Assembly: GCA_947631955.1 (NCBI GenBank)
Contig: CANRNJ010000001.1
Location: 434,001 to 498,000 of the forward strand
Reading direction: 5' to 3'
Source: an uncultured Lachnospiraceae bacterium
GTDB taxonomy: Bacteria > Bacillota > Clostridia > Lachnospirales > Lachnospiraceae
DNA length: 64,000 bases
In this document: piece by piece, positions 26,989 to 35,085 of the stretch
Layout of the letters: every line of letters starts with the position of its first letter
Position numbering within the stretch: the first letter of the stretch is position 1
Notes under the pieces: model-generated
Seen by the model: the letters and a program-made list of their open reading frames with translations, nothing else
The model's database searches: none
Told to the model about the DNA's origin: nothing
Translations under genes and position numbers: made by a program

Positions 26989-28449
26989 CTATTCTATCTT
27001 AGTACCGGTCAGTTCCACCAACGGTTCGTCCGTCCTGCCTGACGGGTCGGAACCGTCAAAATCCTCATCGTGGCGGTATACGGCCACAGTCATAGAATAG
27101 ATCCTGTCCTGCGCCTCCGTGGAGCCGAGCACCCTTAAGCCCGTAAGCTCCATGGCCTCGTCCGCGCTAAAATACCTGCCGGTATCATCATAATCCTTCA
27201 ATATAACGTTGGTGCTGCCGTGCGGATCCATCGGATCCAGATTCAGATTGGTAAAATACCTCCCGAAGGTCCTGCCGCCGTTGTCCCCGTCAAGCTTTTC
27301 ATTGATCTCCAGATCCACCGTGTAGCCAATCGGCAGGGTATTCTGCTGATTCCCCGCGGCGTCCGTGTAGGCGCCCACGATATCGTCCGGAGCCGCCGTG
27401 TATATATTATCCATATTCTGGCGGATGATATAGACGTTGACCGGCACTCCGTCCGGATTCTCCACCACGATCTTATCGTTCCTGACACCGGCTGTGCCGC
27501 TCGTTCCGCCCTCCGGATCATCCGTATAGAGGATCGGGGCATAGAACAGATAGACGTTCTTAAGTTCCACCGGATCGCCGTCCTCGTCGAGCGTGGATGC
27601 GTTGTTGAAGATCACCTTGTCGCCCTCGGTATAGGTCCGGTATTCCTCCGGGACAGAATTGTATACGCTGTTATCCACCGTCGGATCCAGCGTATAGGTG
27701 TAGTTGACCTTCGCCATGGTGGTCGTTTTATCGCCTTCTTTTACCTGTTCGATCGTGAGCGTGATCGTTCTGTTGAGCGCCGCCGCGAAATCCATCGCGG
27801 TATATCTGGCGCCGGACTCGCTCTCCGGATGCTGGCTGCGCACATAGATCTGAAAGACTTCTTCATCCTCGCTGCTCACATTGTAGCCGTTCCGGATGCG
27901 CTGTACATAAGAGCCGCTGTCCTCGCCGCTTAAGGTGTTCATGAACAGGAGCCCCTCATTGTTGGCGCTTTCGATGCTGCTCAATGTGTCAGGGTCCGCG
28001 GGCAGTTCATCAGAATATTTTTCCGGGTCGATCGTCACATACACGTCAAACGTATTCCGGCCCGACTCGTCATTAATAACGCCTGTTTTTTGAAAAATGT
28101 ATTTTATATGTTCAGGATCGGCCGGATCCCACCACTCATACCGATAGCCGCCGTAGCGCTCGACCCGGTCTTTCTCCTCGCTGTCCGTGCCGTCCTCCGC
28201 CTCTTCTTCACCGCCGGGAGCGGCATCGTTTATGGGCTGCGCGTATTTCAACAGCACCGCCAGCTTCTCTCTCTCGAAGATCTCCATCTCATTCTGGGCA
28301 AGCGTTGTGGCGCGCATCACTTCTCTGCTCCGGGCGTTGACATGATATGCGCTGACAAAGCTTCTGAGCAGCGGTACGACCACGATCCCCAGAATAATGA
28401 CCGCCACGAGCACTTCGAGCAATGTAAAACCTTTATTATCTTTTTTCAC
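26989..28449 (-). CDS. Large minor pilin-like protein (PilV/GspI type)
   Basis: 486 residues from a GTG at 28449 (GAGGAG nine bases upstream). Prepilin leader VKKDNKG followed by FTLLEVLVAVIILGIVVVPLLRSFVSAY, with Glu at +5, then a helix (SREVMRATTLAQNEMEIFEREKL) typical of PilV/GspI. The C-terminal 350 residues are an atypically long extracellular domain rich in Asp, Tyr and Thr. It follows the PilO-like gene by 97 bases. Confidence 0.8.
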   Translation of the reverse strand: MKKDNKGFTLLEVLVAVIILGIVVVPLLRSFVSAYHVNARSREVMRATTLAQNEMEIFEREKLAVLLKYAQPINDAAPGGEEEAEDGTDSEEKDRVERYGGYRYEWWDPADPEHIKYIFQKTGVINDESGRNTFDVYVTIDPEKYSDELPADPDTLSSIESANNEGLLFMNTLSGEDSGSYVQRIRNGYNVSSEDEEVFQIYVRSQHPESESGARYTAMDFAAALNRTITLTIEQVKEGDKTTTMAKVNYTYTLDPTVDNSVYNSVPEEYRTYTEGDKVIFNNASTLDEDGDPVELKNVYLFYAPILYTDDPEGGTSGTAGVRNDKIVVENPDGVPVNVYIIRQNMDNIYTAAPDDIVGAYTDAAGNQQNTLPIGYTVDLEINEKLDGDNGGRTFGRYFTNLNLDPMDPHGSTNVILKDYDDTGRYFSADEAMELTGLRVLGSTEAQDRIYSMTVAVYRHDEDFDGSDPSGRTDEPLVELTGTKIE

Positions 28450-28546
28450 TACTCTTTTCTCCTCTAAGCCGCCCCGGCCGCCCTCTGCGCGGATATGCAC
28501 CGCGCGGTTTCCGCTCCCAAAGCGCTGCGGCACGGCCGCAAACCTG

Positions 28547-29425
28547 CTACTGCCCTGCGGCTGCACTCTCTGCGGCATCCGTCTGTGCGGCATCCGGTGC
28601 TGCGCCGCCATCTTCCGCTTCCGTCTGTGCTGTATCAGTCTGCGCCGCTCCTCCGTCTTCCGACTCGGTCTGCGCTGCGCCGCCGTCCTCCGTTTCCGCA
28701 GTTTCACCGCCCTCTTCGGATCCGTCCTCCGCTTCCTGCTCCGTCCGGCTGCCGTTGTAAGCGGCCCCTTCGACCGCGCCGAAGAAGTTGACCGTTCCTG
28801 TGGGCACGCCCTGAATATCCGGATTCACATAAGGTTTCTCCGTTCCGTTCAGGTAATAGAAATCCAACATCATATTGCCTGTCAGATATCCGTCGTTTGA
28901 AACGGACAGGCTCACATTGTAGATCGCTTTGCGCGTATCCATATCATAGATATAGTCCAACACGTTCTTCAATCCGTTGTTGGTCGTGATAAGACTTACC
29001 GTACTCTCCAGTTTATACATCGTGATGCCGTCGTCCACCAGTTCATAACCGTCGTCCGTGGTGGTGGAACCCGCATAGGGGACCGGCTGCTCCGCCGTCA
29101 TGCTGACGGAAGGCACTTTTACCTCGTTGGCGTCCACCAGTTCCATATTGTACAGGTACATGATCTGGTCTTCCCTCTGCACGCCCGACGCAAATGCGTT
29201 GATGATCTGCGTGTCCGCCGCTTTCATCTGGTCGATGCTCTCCAGATATTCCGGCTGCTTCGCCTTCAAAACCTCCAGTTTATCCACCGTCGCCTGCAGT
29301 TCCACATTCTGGGCCTCCAGCTGTTCCGCCTTCTCTTCAAAGTTCCGGAACGCGAACCAATAGGATGCGAACAGTATCAGAATACCGAGCACGATTAATA
29401 ACATCTGTAATTCTTTCTTTTTCAT
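28547..29425 (-). CDS. pilO: PilO-like pilus assembly protein with acidic repeat tail
   Basis: 292 residues. One N-terminal membrane segment (LLIVLGILILFASYWFAF), then a coiled coil (FEEKAEQLEAQNVELQATVDKLEVLK) and a ferredoxin-like domain, the PilO layout. The C-terminal 70 residues are an Asp/Glu/Gly/Ala/Thr-rich tail with repeats of the type EDGGAAQTE, not usual for PilO. It probably binds the PilN part of the PilM-PilN fusion encoded just upstream. Confidence 0.78.
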   Translation of the reverse strand: MKKKELQMLLIVLGILILFASYWFAFRNFEEKAEQLEAQNVELQATVDKLEVLKAKQPEYLESIDQMKAADTQIINAFASGVQREDQIMYLYNMELVDANEVKVPSVSMTAEQPVPYAGSTTTDDGYELVDDGITMYKLESTVSLITTNNGLKNVLDYIYDMDTRKAIYNVSLSVSNDGYLTGNMMLDFYYLNGTEKPYVNPDIQGVPTGTVNFFGAVEGAAYNGSRTEQEAEDGSEEGGETAETEDGGAAQTESEDGGAAQTDTAQTEAEDGGAAPDAAQTDAAESAAAGQ

Positions 29426-29440
29426 CCGTCCGTCCTCCCG

Positions 29441-31099
29441 CTATTCCATTATGGCCTCGTCGCTTGTCGCATCCGTGGTCTGCGTCGTATCCGCCGCAGG
29501 CTCCTCGATCACAGGCGCCGCATTATCCTGTCCCATGCCTTTATACATGACCGAGATGCTGAAACTTACTTTCGGCTCCTCGTCCATGACCTGACCCGGC
29601 ATCACCGCGTTCGTGTCGGTCAGTCCATCCACATTGACCGCCGCCACGCTCTCAAAAGTGCGGAACTGCTGGATCATCTTGGCAGCTTCTTTCTTATCCG
29701 CCACCGTGACCGACATAGTCACGCCATCTTCATTCGCCGCAAAAGACTGGACGTTCAGGGACGCCGGCATCTTCTCCTCCATCTCCTCGATGAAAGCCAC
29801 CAGCGCTTCGTTGAATGTCACGGTCTGCGCCATATAATACGATAATTTCGTGTAAGTATACCGTTCCTGAAGGAAATCCTTGTACACCGCTTCCGCGTCC
29901 GCAAGTTCCTCTATGCGGTCATTGAGCCTCGCCTGCTCTGTGTCCGCCGTTCTATATCGAAGGAAAGAAACCGTAAAGAGCGCGACCGCGCCGATCACAC
30001 ATGCCGCCGCAATGAGGATGCTTACTTTAAACATATCCTCCTCGCCCGGAAGCAGGCTCATGGATTTCCTATCCTTTTCTTTCTCGCTCAAAAGCCCGAT
30101 AGGCGCTATCGCCGCGCCGATACAGGTCAAAAATTCACCGAAGTCCTCATTTTTAAAATACTTTCCAAGCTGCGTGCCCTTGATCGCCGTGAGAGGTTCT
30201 ATCGGAAGTTCCAGCGCTCTGGAGATCAGATCCGCCAGTCCCACAAAACTGCCGCCGAAGCCCGACAGATACGCCTTGTCGATCGGCACGTTGTTGTTGC
30301 GGGCAAAATAGTCCACGACCCTCGATATGCCGCTGATCAGAAAACTCAGCGACTGGGCCACATCTTCATTTTCCATGCAGTTCTCACTCTGCAGCCTGCT
30401 TACCGCGTCCTCGTAGGAAGGGTTGTCGTACTCCGCCATATCCGCCATGGCGATCGCCGCGTCTTCCGCGCCGTAGGCAACGGTCCTCTGCAGCAGTACG
30501 ACCTGATCCTGCAGGATCGTGATCATCGAAGAAGTTTCATCCACCTTGACGACCATCTGCACGCCCGTATCGCACTGTCGGCGGATGATCTGGTAAATGC
30601 TGTTGCCGCTGTAGTCAAAAGCAAGTACGTTCATGCCCAGTGTCTGCGCCAGCTGATGATAGCTGACGAGGATATTCTGCGGAACGGCGAGCACCTGCAC
30701 CTTGTACTGTTTCGTGCCGTTATCGCTTTCAATAACGCCAGTTATGATATGCCCGACCTCGTACTGGGACAGATCCACAGGGAAATAGTCCGAAGCGTTC
30801 GCCGCCACCATGTCTTTCACTTTATTTTCTTTCATATAAGGAATGGCGATCTCACGGCTTGCGATCTTCGTGGAATTTAGAGAAAAAATGACCTGCTTCG
30901 TCTTGATCTTGTACTCTGCAAGCGCCGACTTGATCAGCGTGACAAGCTCTTCCGTCACGTCCAGAACGCCGTCGTTCACCACGCCCGCCGGTGTCTTGAC
31001 CGTAACGGTATTGTACACCTTCGGCGTCTTGGTCTTGTAGTCTTCCTCACAGATCCTGATCTTGGAAGCTCCGATTTCTATTCCCAGTATCTTAGGCAT
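29441..31099 (-). CDS. pilM: PilM-PilN fusion protein
   Basis: 552 residues. Residues 1 to about 340 are an actin-like PilM ATPase (PKILGIEIGASKIRICE at the start, with YLSGFGGSFVGLADLISRALELP). Then comes SMSLLPGEED, resembling the INLLP motif with which PilN binds PilM, a membrane segment (about 358-378) and a coiled coil and ferredoxin-like domain typical of PilN (QSFAANEDGVTMSVTVADKKEAAKMIQQF). In most type IV pilus systems these are two genes. The fusion would tie the cytoplasmic ring to the inner-membrane alignment complex. Confidence 0.86.
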   Translation of the reverse strand: MPKILGIEIGASKIRICEEDYKTKTPKVYNTVTVKTPAGVVNDGVLDVTEELVTLIKSALAEYKIKTKQVIFSLNSTKIASREIAIPYMKENKVKDMVAANASDYFPVDLSQYEVGHIITGVIESDNGTKQYKVQVLAVPQNILVSYHQLAQTLGMNVLAFDYSGNSIYQIIRRQCDTGVQMVVKVDETSSMITILQDQVVLLQRTVAYGAEDAAIAMADMAEYDNPSYEDAVSRLQSENCMENEDVAQSLSFLISGISRVVDYFARNNNVPIDKAYLSGFGGSFVGLADLISRALELPIEPLTAIKGTQLGKYFKNEDFGEFLTCIGAAIAPIGLLSEKEKDRKSMSLLPGEEDMFKVSILIAAACVIGAVALFTVSFLRYRTADTEQARLNDRIEELADAEAVYKDFLQERYTYTKLSYYMAQTVTFNEALVAFIEEMEEKMPASLNVQSFAANEDGVTMSVTVADKKEAAKMIQQFRTFESVAAVNVDGLTDTNAVMPGQVMDEEPKVSFSISVMYKGMGQDNAAPVIEEPAADTTQTTDATSDEAIME

Positions 31100-31123
31100 G
31101 TTGTACCCCTTTCACTGTGTCTG

Positions 31124-31876
31124 TCAAAAAAATGATAAATACCACGCGATCATCGGATCACCCGCCAGTGCGGCGATCATGACCCCTACAGACAAATAGG
31201 GACCGAAGGCAAGTACATGCCCCTGTCCGCTTATCTTCATCCGCGCGGTATGTACGACGGAACCGATGATGCATCCCAAGACAAACGCCAGAATGATCCG
31301 TTTCCATCCAAGCAGCAGTCCGCAGGCGGCCATCAGTTTGATATCGCCGCCGCCGATCCCGCGGCCCTTTGTAATCAGGTAGATCAATAACAAAAACATA
31401 CTGACAGCAAGGAAGCCGACTGCATAGTCAAGCCAATCAGCATAGTCTGTCACTATGCGAATCAGCCCCAATGCCAGTATCCATATGTTGAATCCCACCG
31501 GGATCTCATAGGTCCTAAAATCGATCACGCTCAGCGCGATCAGTGCGGATGCAAGAAGCGCGTAAAGTAGGGCGTTTACGCTTACCCCATATACCGCAAA
31601 TATCATACAGTAGAGCACTCCGTTCAGCAGCTCGATGACCGGGTACTGAACGGAGATCTTCTGCTTACATTTCCGGCACCTGCCTCTTAAGAAAAGGAAG
31701 CTGAACAGCGGTACGAGGTCGTACCACTTAAGCTGATATCCGCAGTTCATACAGTGCGACCGCACCTTGACGATGCTCTCTCCCTTGGGGATACGATAGA
31801 TGCAGACATTTAAAAAGCTGCCGATCACGATCCCGTAAAGGAATATGATCACATAAATCATCACTGTCGGTAACAT
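31124..31876 (-). CDS. pilD: Prepilin peptidase / N-methyltransferase
   Basis: Polytopic membrane aspartyl protease that cleaves prepilin leaders and methylates the new N-terminus. About 250 residues. The N-terminal methyltransferase domain contains the zinc-type cysteines (CMNC and CRKC); the two catalytic Asp are in SVIDFRTYEIP and GGGDIKLMAA. ATG at 31876 with AAAGGA eight bases upstream is preferred over a TTG six codons earlier. It lies directly after the major pilin gene, separated by a large hairpin. Confidence 0.95.
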   Translation of the reverse strand: MLPTVMIYVIIFLYGIVIGSFLNVCIYRIPKGESIVKVRSHCMNCGYQLKWYDLVPLFSFLFLRGRCRKCKQKISVQYPVIELLNGVLYCMIFAVYGVSVNALLYALLASALIALSVIDFRTYEIPVGFNIWILALGLIRIVTDYADWLDYAVGFLAVSMFLLLIYLITKGRGIGGGDIKLMAACGLLLGWKRIILAFVLGCIIGSVVHTARMKISGQGHVLAFGPYLSVGVMIAALAGDPMIAWYLSFF

Positions 31877-31920
31877 AGCGGATGTCCTTTCCAAGGTTTG
31901 TAACGTGCCGGATGCCGTCT

Positions 31921-31966
31921 GCCGCCCGGCAAGTAATAACAGTTGTTATTGTTCTGTCGGGTGGCG
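31921..31966 (-). terminator. Large hairpin between pilA and pilD
   Basis: On the minus strand GCCACCCG pairs with CGGGCGGC around an inner AATAAC-AACT-GTTATT stem; there is no U tract after it. It may be a partial terminator or mRNA-stabilising end of the pilin transcript, keeping pilin far above the downstream genes. Confidence 0.5.
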
Positions 31967-31985
31967 GAGTCAGCGATGGTGGTGA

Positions 31986-32462
31986 TTAGAAGGTCTTGCC
32001 GCCTGGTACAGGGGTACCACCAACAGTTTCAGTCCACTGAGCACAGGTAATTTTCATAACATGAGTCGTAGAATCTGTTTCCGCATGGATGACTACATCG
32101 GTTGTACCATCTGTATATGTGTTAGATGTCAATTTAACATCAGACAATACACCCAAAGTATCTGTCAACTCTTTTGCAATATCCGTGTCGGTAGGTGTGG
32201 CAAGCGCGAATTCATTAGCTGCCTCGAATGTAAAATCTAGGCCACCATCAAATTTTGTAACCAAAGATTCTTCTGCGCTCATCATCTTGATAACATCAGC
32301 AACTTCTGCGATAGAGGTGTTATCCTTCTGCAGACGGGATTTCTCCACATATCTTAAGTACTGAGGAGCCAATACACCGATCAGGACAGCCATGATCGCT
32401 ACAACGATGATCAACTCAACAAGGGAGAAACCTTTGTTCGTTAAAGATTTTTGATTTTTCAT
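31986..32462 (-). CDS. pilA: Type IV major pilin
   Basis: 158 residues: leader MKNQKSLTNKG, then FSLVELIIVVAIMAVLIGVLAPQYLRYVEKSRLQKDN, a standard type IVa pilin N-terminus with Glu at +5. The small globular domain is Thr/Asp-rich with a single Cys. The size and its position between pilC and pilD suggest it is the main fibre subunit. SD AAGGAG seven bases before ATG. It has a 280-base leader region with two hairpins. Confidence 0.92.
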   Translation of the reverse strand: MKNQKSLTNKGFSLVELIIVVAIMAVLIGVLAPQYLRYVEKSRLQKDNTSIAEVADVIKMMSAEESLVTKFDGGLDFTFEAANEFALATPTDTDIAKELTDTLGVLSDVKLTSNTYTDGTTDVVIHAETDSTTHVMKITCAQWTETVGGTPVPGGKTF

Positions 32463-32742
32463 TTCAATCTCCTTCTTTCTTAATTATATGTTGTTATGTT
32501 TCTATCTTAAACGCCCGCCCTACCAAGCGTTTAATTCATACTATGTGCGGCGCGCGGCTCCGTGACGTGAGATACCGCAGATGGTTTGACCCACCCCCAA
32601 CTGGTTTCTGCGCGCTGCGGTATTGGGAAGGGCCGTTTTTTGTCCGTAGTTTTTTGTTTCCTCGGTTTTCTTTCGTTTTCTTTAAATGATTCGAGTTCTT
32701 TTGATTTTTTAATCTTCCTGAATGATCCATACAGCTGTGTCA
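32463..32742 (-). other. Structured leader region upstream of pilA
   Basis: 280 bases without a gene between pilC and pilA. In the minus direction: an A-rich stretch, a 9-base inverted repeat (ATACCGCAG 32623-32615 with CTGCGGTAT 32580-32572) enclosing 34 bases that contain two AAACCA copies around a G-rich core (TTGGGGGTGGGT), then an 8-base hairpin (TTAAACGC 32534-32527 with GCGTTTAA 32514-32507), then the pilin SD. No T-run terminator is visible. It does not match the cyclic-di-GMP-I or -II riboswitch consensus as I know them. Confidence 0.5.
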
Positions 32743-33957
32743 TTATATAGTATCGAGCGCCTCGTACATCTTCATCATCGGCGCAAGGACGGATGCGATC
32801 AGCACGCCCACGATCCCGGCAAGCACGATGATGATCATCGGTTCCATGGCTGCCATCAGCGACTGCACCGCCATCTCCACTTCCTCGTCGTAATAGTCCG
32901 CCAGTTTATCCAGCATGTCCTCGATGGCGCCGGACTCCTCGCCGATCCTCGTCATATGGTAGACCATGGGCGGATAGAGCCCGCACTGTTCAAGCGGCAC
33001 CGAGAACGGCACGCCCAGACCGATCTGATCTCTGGCGTCCTCCAGCGCTTCCTTGAACCACACGTTTGTCATGGTAGTGGAAACGATGTCCACCGCCTCC
33101 ACCATCGGCACGCCCGCCGCCATCAGCGTGCTCATGGTACGCGCCATGGAAGACGCCGCCGACTTGGTCGTCAGGTCTTTTACCCCCGGAAGCTTGATCG
33201 CCAGTCTGCCGAAGAAATGCTTGCCCGCGCTGGTGCCCGCGAAGAACTTAATGCCGAAAGCTGCGCCGCCCACCACGAGGATGATCATGTACCACCACGC
33301 CTTGATGAAGTCGCTGGCGGCCAGAACGCCTTTGGTCAGCGCCGGCAGCTCCGTGTCCAACTCCTCGAACATCCCCGCGTACTGCGGGATAACGAATACC
33401 AGCATGACGATAACTACCACGATGGCTACGATCATCAATACAATAGGGTAGATCATCGCTTTTTTGACCAGCGCCTGCGTCTTGCTGTTGCGCTCCAGCT
33501 GCGTCGCCACACGGTCGAGGGACGTGTCCAGACTGCCCGACGCTTCGCCCGCCGCAACCATGTTTACCATAATGCCTGGAAATATCTTCGGGAACTGTGC
33601 GAGCGAGGCCGAGAGCGATTCGCCCTTCTCCATGTTTGCGCGGATCTCTTCAAGAGCCCGCTTAAGCTTCTTGTTCTCCGTCTGCTCGCAGAGCATCTTC
33701 ATCGCTTCAAGGATGCTGACGCCCGCCCGTGTCATGCTCACGAACTGTCTGCAGAAAACGCTTAAGTCCCTCGGCGTCGGTTTGCCGCCGATATCGATGT
33801 TGATATCCTTGGTCAGCATATTCTGCTCGGATATCTTAACGATCGTCAGATTCTGTCTTTTTAATTCCTGTCTTGCCAAGCCCACGGACTCGGCTTCCAC
33901 GCTTCCCTTCTGGGTCTTTCCGGCTTTATCTATCGCCTCATATCCATAAACAGCCAT
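32743..33957 (-). CDS. pilC: Type IV pilus inner-membrane platform protein PilC
   Basis: 404 residues, two GspF domains (about 68-190 and 270-395) with three membrane segments (about 170-190, 220-240, 372-395). Signatures FCRQFVSMTRAGVSILEAM and MARTMSTLMAAGVPMVEAV are typical. PilC is the rotor-like platform on which PilB and PilT act. ATG with GGAGATGAATC upstream. It is the first gene of the pilus operon, downstream of a good promoter and a 31-bp repeat leader. Confidence 0.96.
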   Translation of the reverse strand: MAVYGYEAIDKAGKTQKGSVEAESVGLARQELKRQNLTIVKISEQNMLTKDINIDIGGKPTPRDLSVFCRQFVSMTRAGVSILEAMKMLCEQTENKKLKRALEEIRANMEKGESLSASLAQFPKIFPGIMVNMVAAGEASGSLDTSLDRVATQLERNSKTQALVKKAMIYPIVLMIVAIVVVIVMLVFVIPQYAGMFEELDTELPALTKGVLAASDFIKAWWYMIILVVGGAAFGIKFFAGTSAGKHFFGRLAIKLPGVKDLTTKSAASSMARTMSTLMAAGVPMVEAVDIVSTTMTNVWFKEALEDARDQIGLGVPFSVPLEQCGLYPPMVYHMTRIGEESGAIEDMLDKLADYYDEEVEMAVQSLMAAMEPMIIIVLAGIVGVLIASVLAPMMKMYEALDTI

Positions 33958-33969
33958 GATTCATCTCCA

Positions 33970-34059
33970 AAGCACACTACGGCAACGTTGATTTTTTCCC
34001 AAGCACATTACGGCAACGTTGATTTTTTCCCAAGCACACTACGACAACATTAATCTTTT
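33970..34059 (-). repeat. 31-bp tandem repeat in the pilC leader (3 copies)
   Basis: Copies at 33970-34000, 34001-34031 and a more diverged 34032-34059. The unit contains the palindrome CAACGTTG and an A/T run. The array lies between the predicted transcription start and the pilC start codon, so it would form most of the 5' untranslated region. Confidence 0.85.
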
Positions 34060-34064
34060 GTATT

Positions 34065-34093
34065 ATATTACTACAAACCGACGTAATAATCAA
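34065..34093 (-). promoter_or_regulatory. Sigma-A-like promoter of the pilus operon
   Basis: TTGATT (34093-34088), 17-base spacer, TAATAT (34070-34065) on the minus strand. Transcription would start at about 34058, at the edge of the 31-bp repeats. Confidence 0.6.
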
Positions 34094-34227
34094 TCGATTT
34101 TGTGCATTTTTCTAAATTTTGTTAGTACCTTTTTCCCAAATTCCTTTTTCCCGGTTTCTGGCCGTCAGGAATATGGGTTTTTTGCCTCTTTGTGCCTGCG
34201 AGCCCGCCGGGGCCGCGCGGGTTGCTA

Positions 34228-34460
34228 GCAAGCGCAGGCGGTGGAGGAAGGGTAATATAAGGGAAAACGCGGGGAGCTGTTATAAGGGGCGTGTGGATTG
34301 CTAGTGGCCATGCGGTTGTTGGCAAACGGAGGCGGTGGAGGAAGGGTAATATAAGGGAAAACGCAGGGAGCTGTTATAAGGGGCGTGCGGATTGCTGGTG
34401 GCCATGCGGTTGTTGGCAAGCGCAGGCGGTGGAGGAAGGGTAATATAAGGGAAGAAACGT
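34228..34460. repeat. 94-bp tandem repeat, about 2.5 copies
   Basis: Copies start at 34228, 34322 and 34416 (partial). The unit contains GGCGGTGGAGGAAGGGTAATATAAGGG and a GTTATAAGGGGCGTG motif. 94 is not a multiple of three, and the overlapping open frames change with each copy, so it is non-coding. It occupies most of the 609-base gap between pilC and the AbrB-like gene; the remaining sequence holds only the promoters and the inverted repeat described separately. Confidence 0.9.
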
Positions 34461-34531
34461 TGGGGGTAAAAGTAAGGGAAGTTAAGACAGAAAATTACTT
34501 GAATATAAAATATGTTTATGGCACATTATAA

Positions 34532-34546
34532 GTAAGAAAATCTTAC
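34532..34546. promoter_or_regulatory. Inverted repeat upstream of the AbrB-like gene
   Basis: GTAAGA-AAA-TCTTAC, 26 bases before the start codon. Antitoxins of this fold usually repress their own operon by binding such palindromes; binding here is inferred. Confidence 0.45.
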
Positions 34547-34572
34547 ATTTTATTTATGAAAGGGATATGTCT

Positions 34573-34839
34573 ATGGATATGCAGGTTTTGACCGTTTCTT
34601 CAAAAGGTCAGATATCACTTCCGGTCAGCATACGGAAGATGCTTTCTATCAATACAGGGGATAAACTGGCAGCATATGCGTCTGGTGATGCCATTATGCT
34701 GAAGACATTGAAGATGCCCACGGTTCAGGAACTCGAAAAATCATTAGAGGAAGCGCAAGAATGGGCGGCATCGGTCGGATATGAAGAAAGCGATGTGAAT
34801 GATATTATTAAGAGCGTGAGGAACAGGAGCAGGAAGTGA
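34573..34839 (+). CDS. AbrB/SpoVT-type antitoxin
   Basis: 88 residues. The N-terminal swapped-hairpin AbrB domain is clear (QVLTVSSKGQISLPVSIRKMLSINTGDKLAAYASGDAIMLK), followed by a helical tail (VQELEKSLEEAQEWAASVG) that normally wraps the toxin. I chose the ATG at 34573, eight bases after AAAGGG; an ATG two codons upstream is too close to that site. The stop codon overlaps the GTG start of a broken PIN toxin, the classic antitoxin-toxin arrangement. It is on the plus strand, unlike its surroundings. Confidence 0.85.
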   Translation: MDMQVLTVSSKGQISLPVSIRKMLSINTGDKLAAYASGDAIMLKTLKMPTVQELEKSLEEAQEWAASVGYEESDVNDIIKSVRNRSRK

Positions 34840-35010
34840 GAATCGTTGTCGATACCAATGTTATGATATCAGGCGTATTTTTTTGGCGGTTTTTCCCAAA
34901 AAATTCTGAGGAAATGAAATCTAAAACGAGGAAGTAATTGTCTGCGAAAGTATTTGCGGTATTCGACAGTGTGTATTGAAAAAAGTACCGCAGCATACAG
35001 CGGCTACTTG
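34836..35010 (+). pseudogene. Remnant of a PIN-domain toxin
   Basis: The GTG at 34836 begins a typical PIN N-terminus (RIVVDTNVMISGVFF) with the first catalytic Asp. The frame then goes wrong at a run of seven T (34878-34884): with one T fewer it would read FFGGFSQKIL, as PIN toxins do. A further shift is needed to reach VIVCESICGIRQ. As it stands translation stops after 33 codons, and the later acidic residues are lost. The toxin is inactive, leaving an orphan antitoxin. Confidence 0.75.
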
Positions 35011-35085
35011 AAATACACAAAGCAAGCTGCAGGCGGGGGTAATGTAATTAGGGCCAAGTGCGCGCCCTGCCGCTGTGTTTTTCCT

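Noticed and set aside
28450..28707. N-terminal extension of the PilV-like protein
   Set aside because: The extension overlaps pilO, is Arg-rich shadow sequence, and the GTG at 28449 has a good SD directly before a prepilin leader.
32463..32742. Cyclic-di-GMP riboswitch upstream of pilA
   Set aside because: The conserved GEMM-I and class II sequence blocks as I know them are not present, so only a generic structured leader is claimed.
34122..34419. Small Pro-rich proteins in the 94-bp repeats
   Set aside because: The repeat length is not a multiple of three, so the frames shift between copies, and there is no ribosome binding site.
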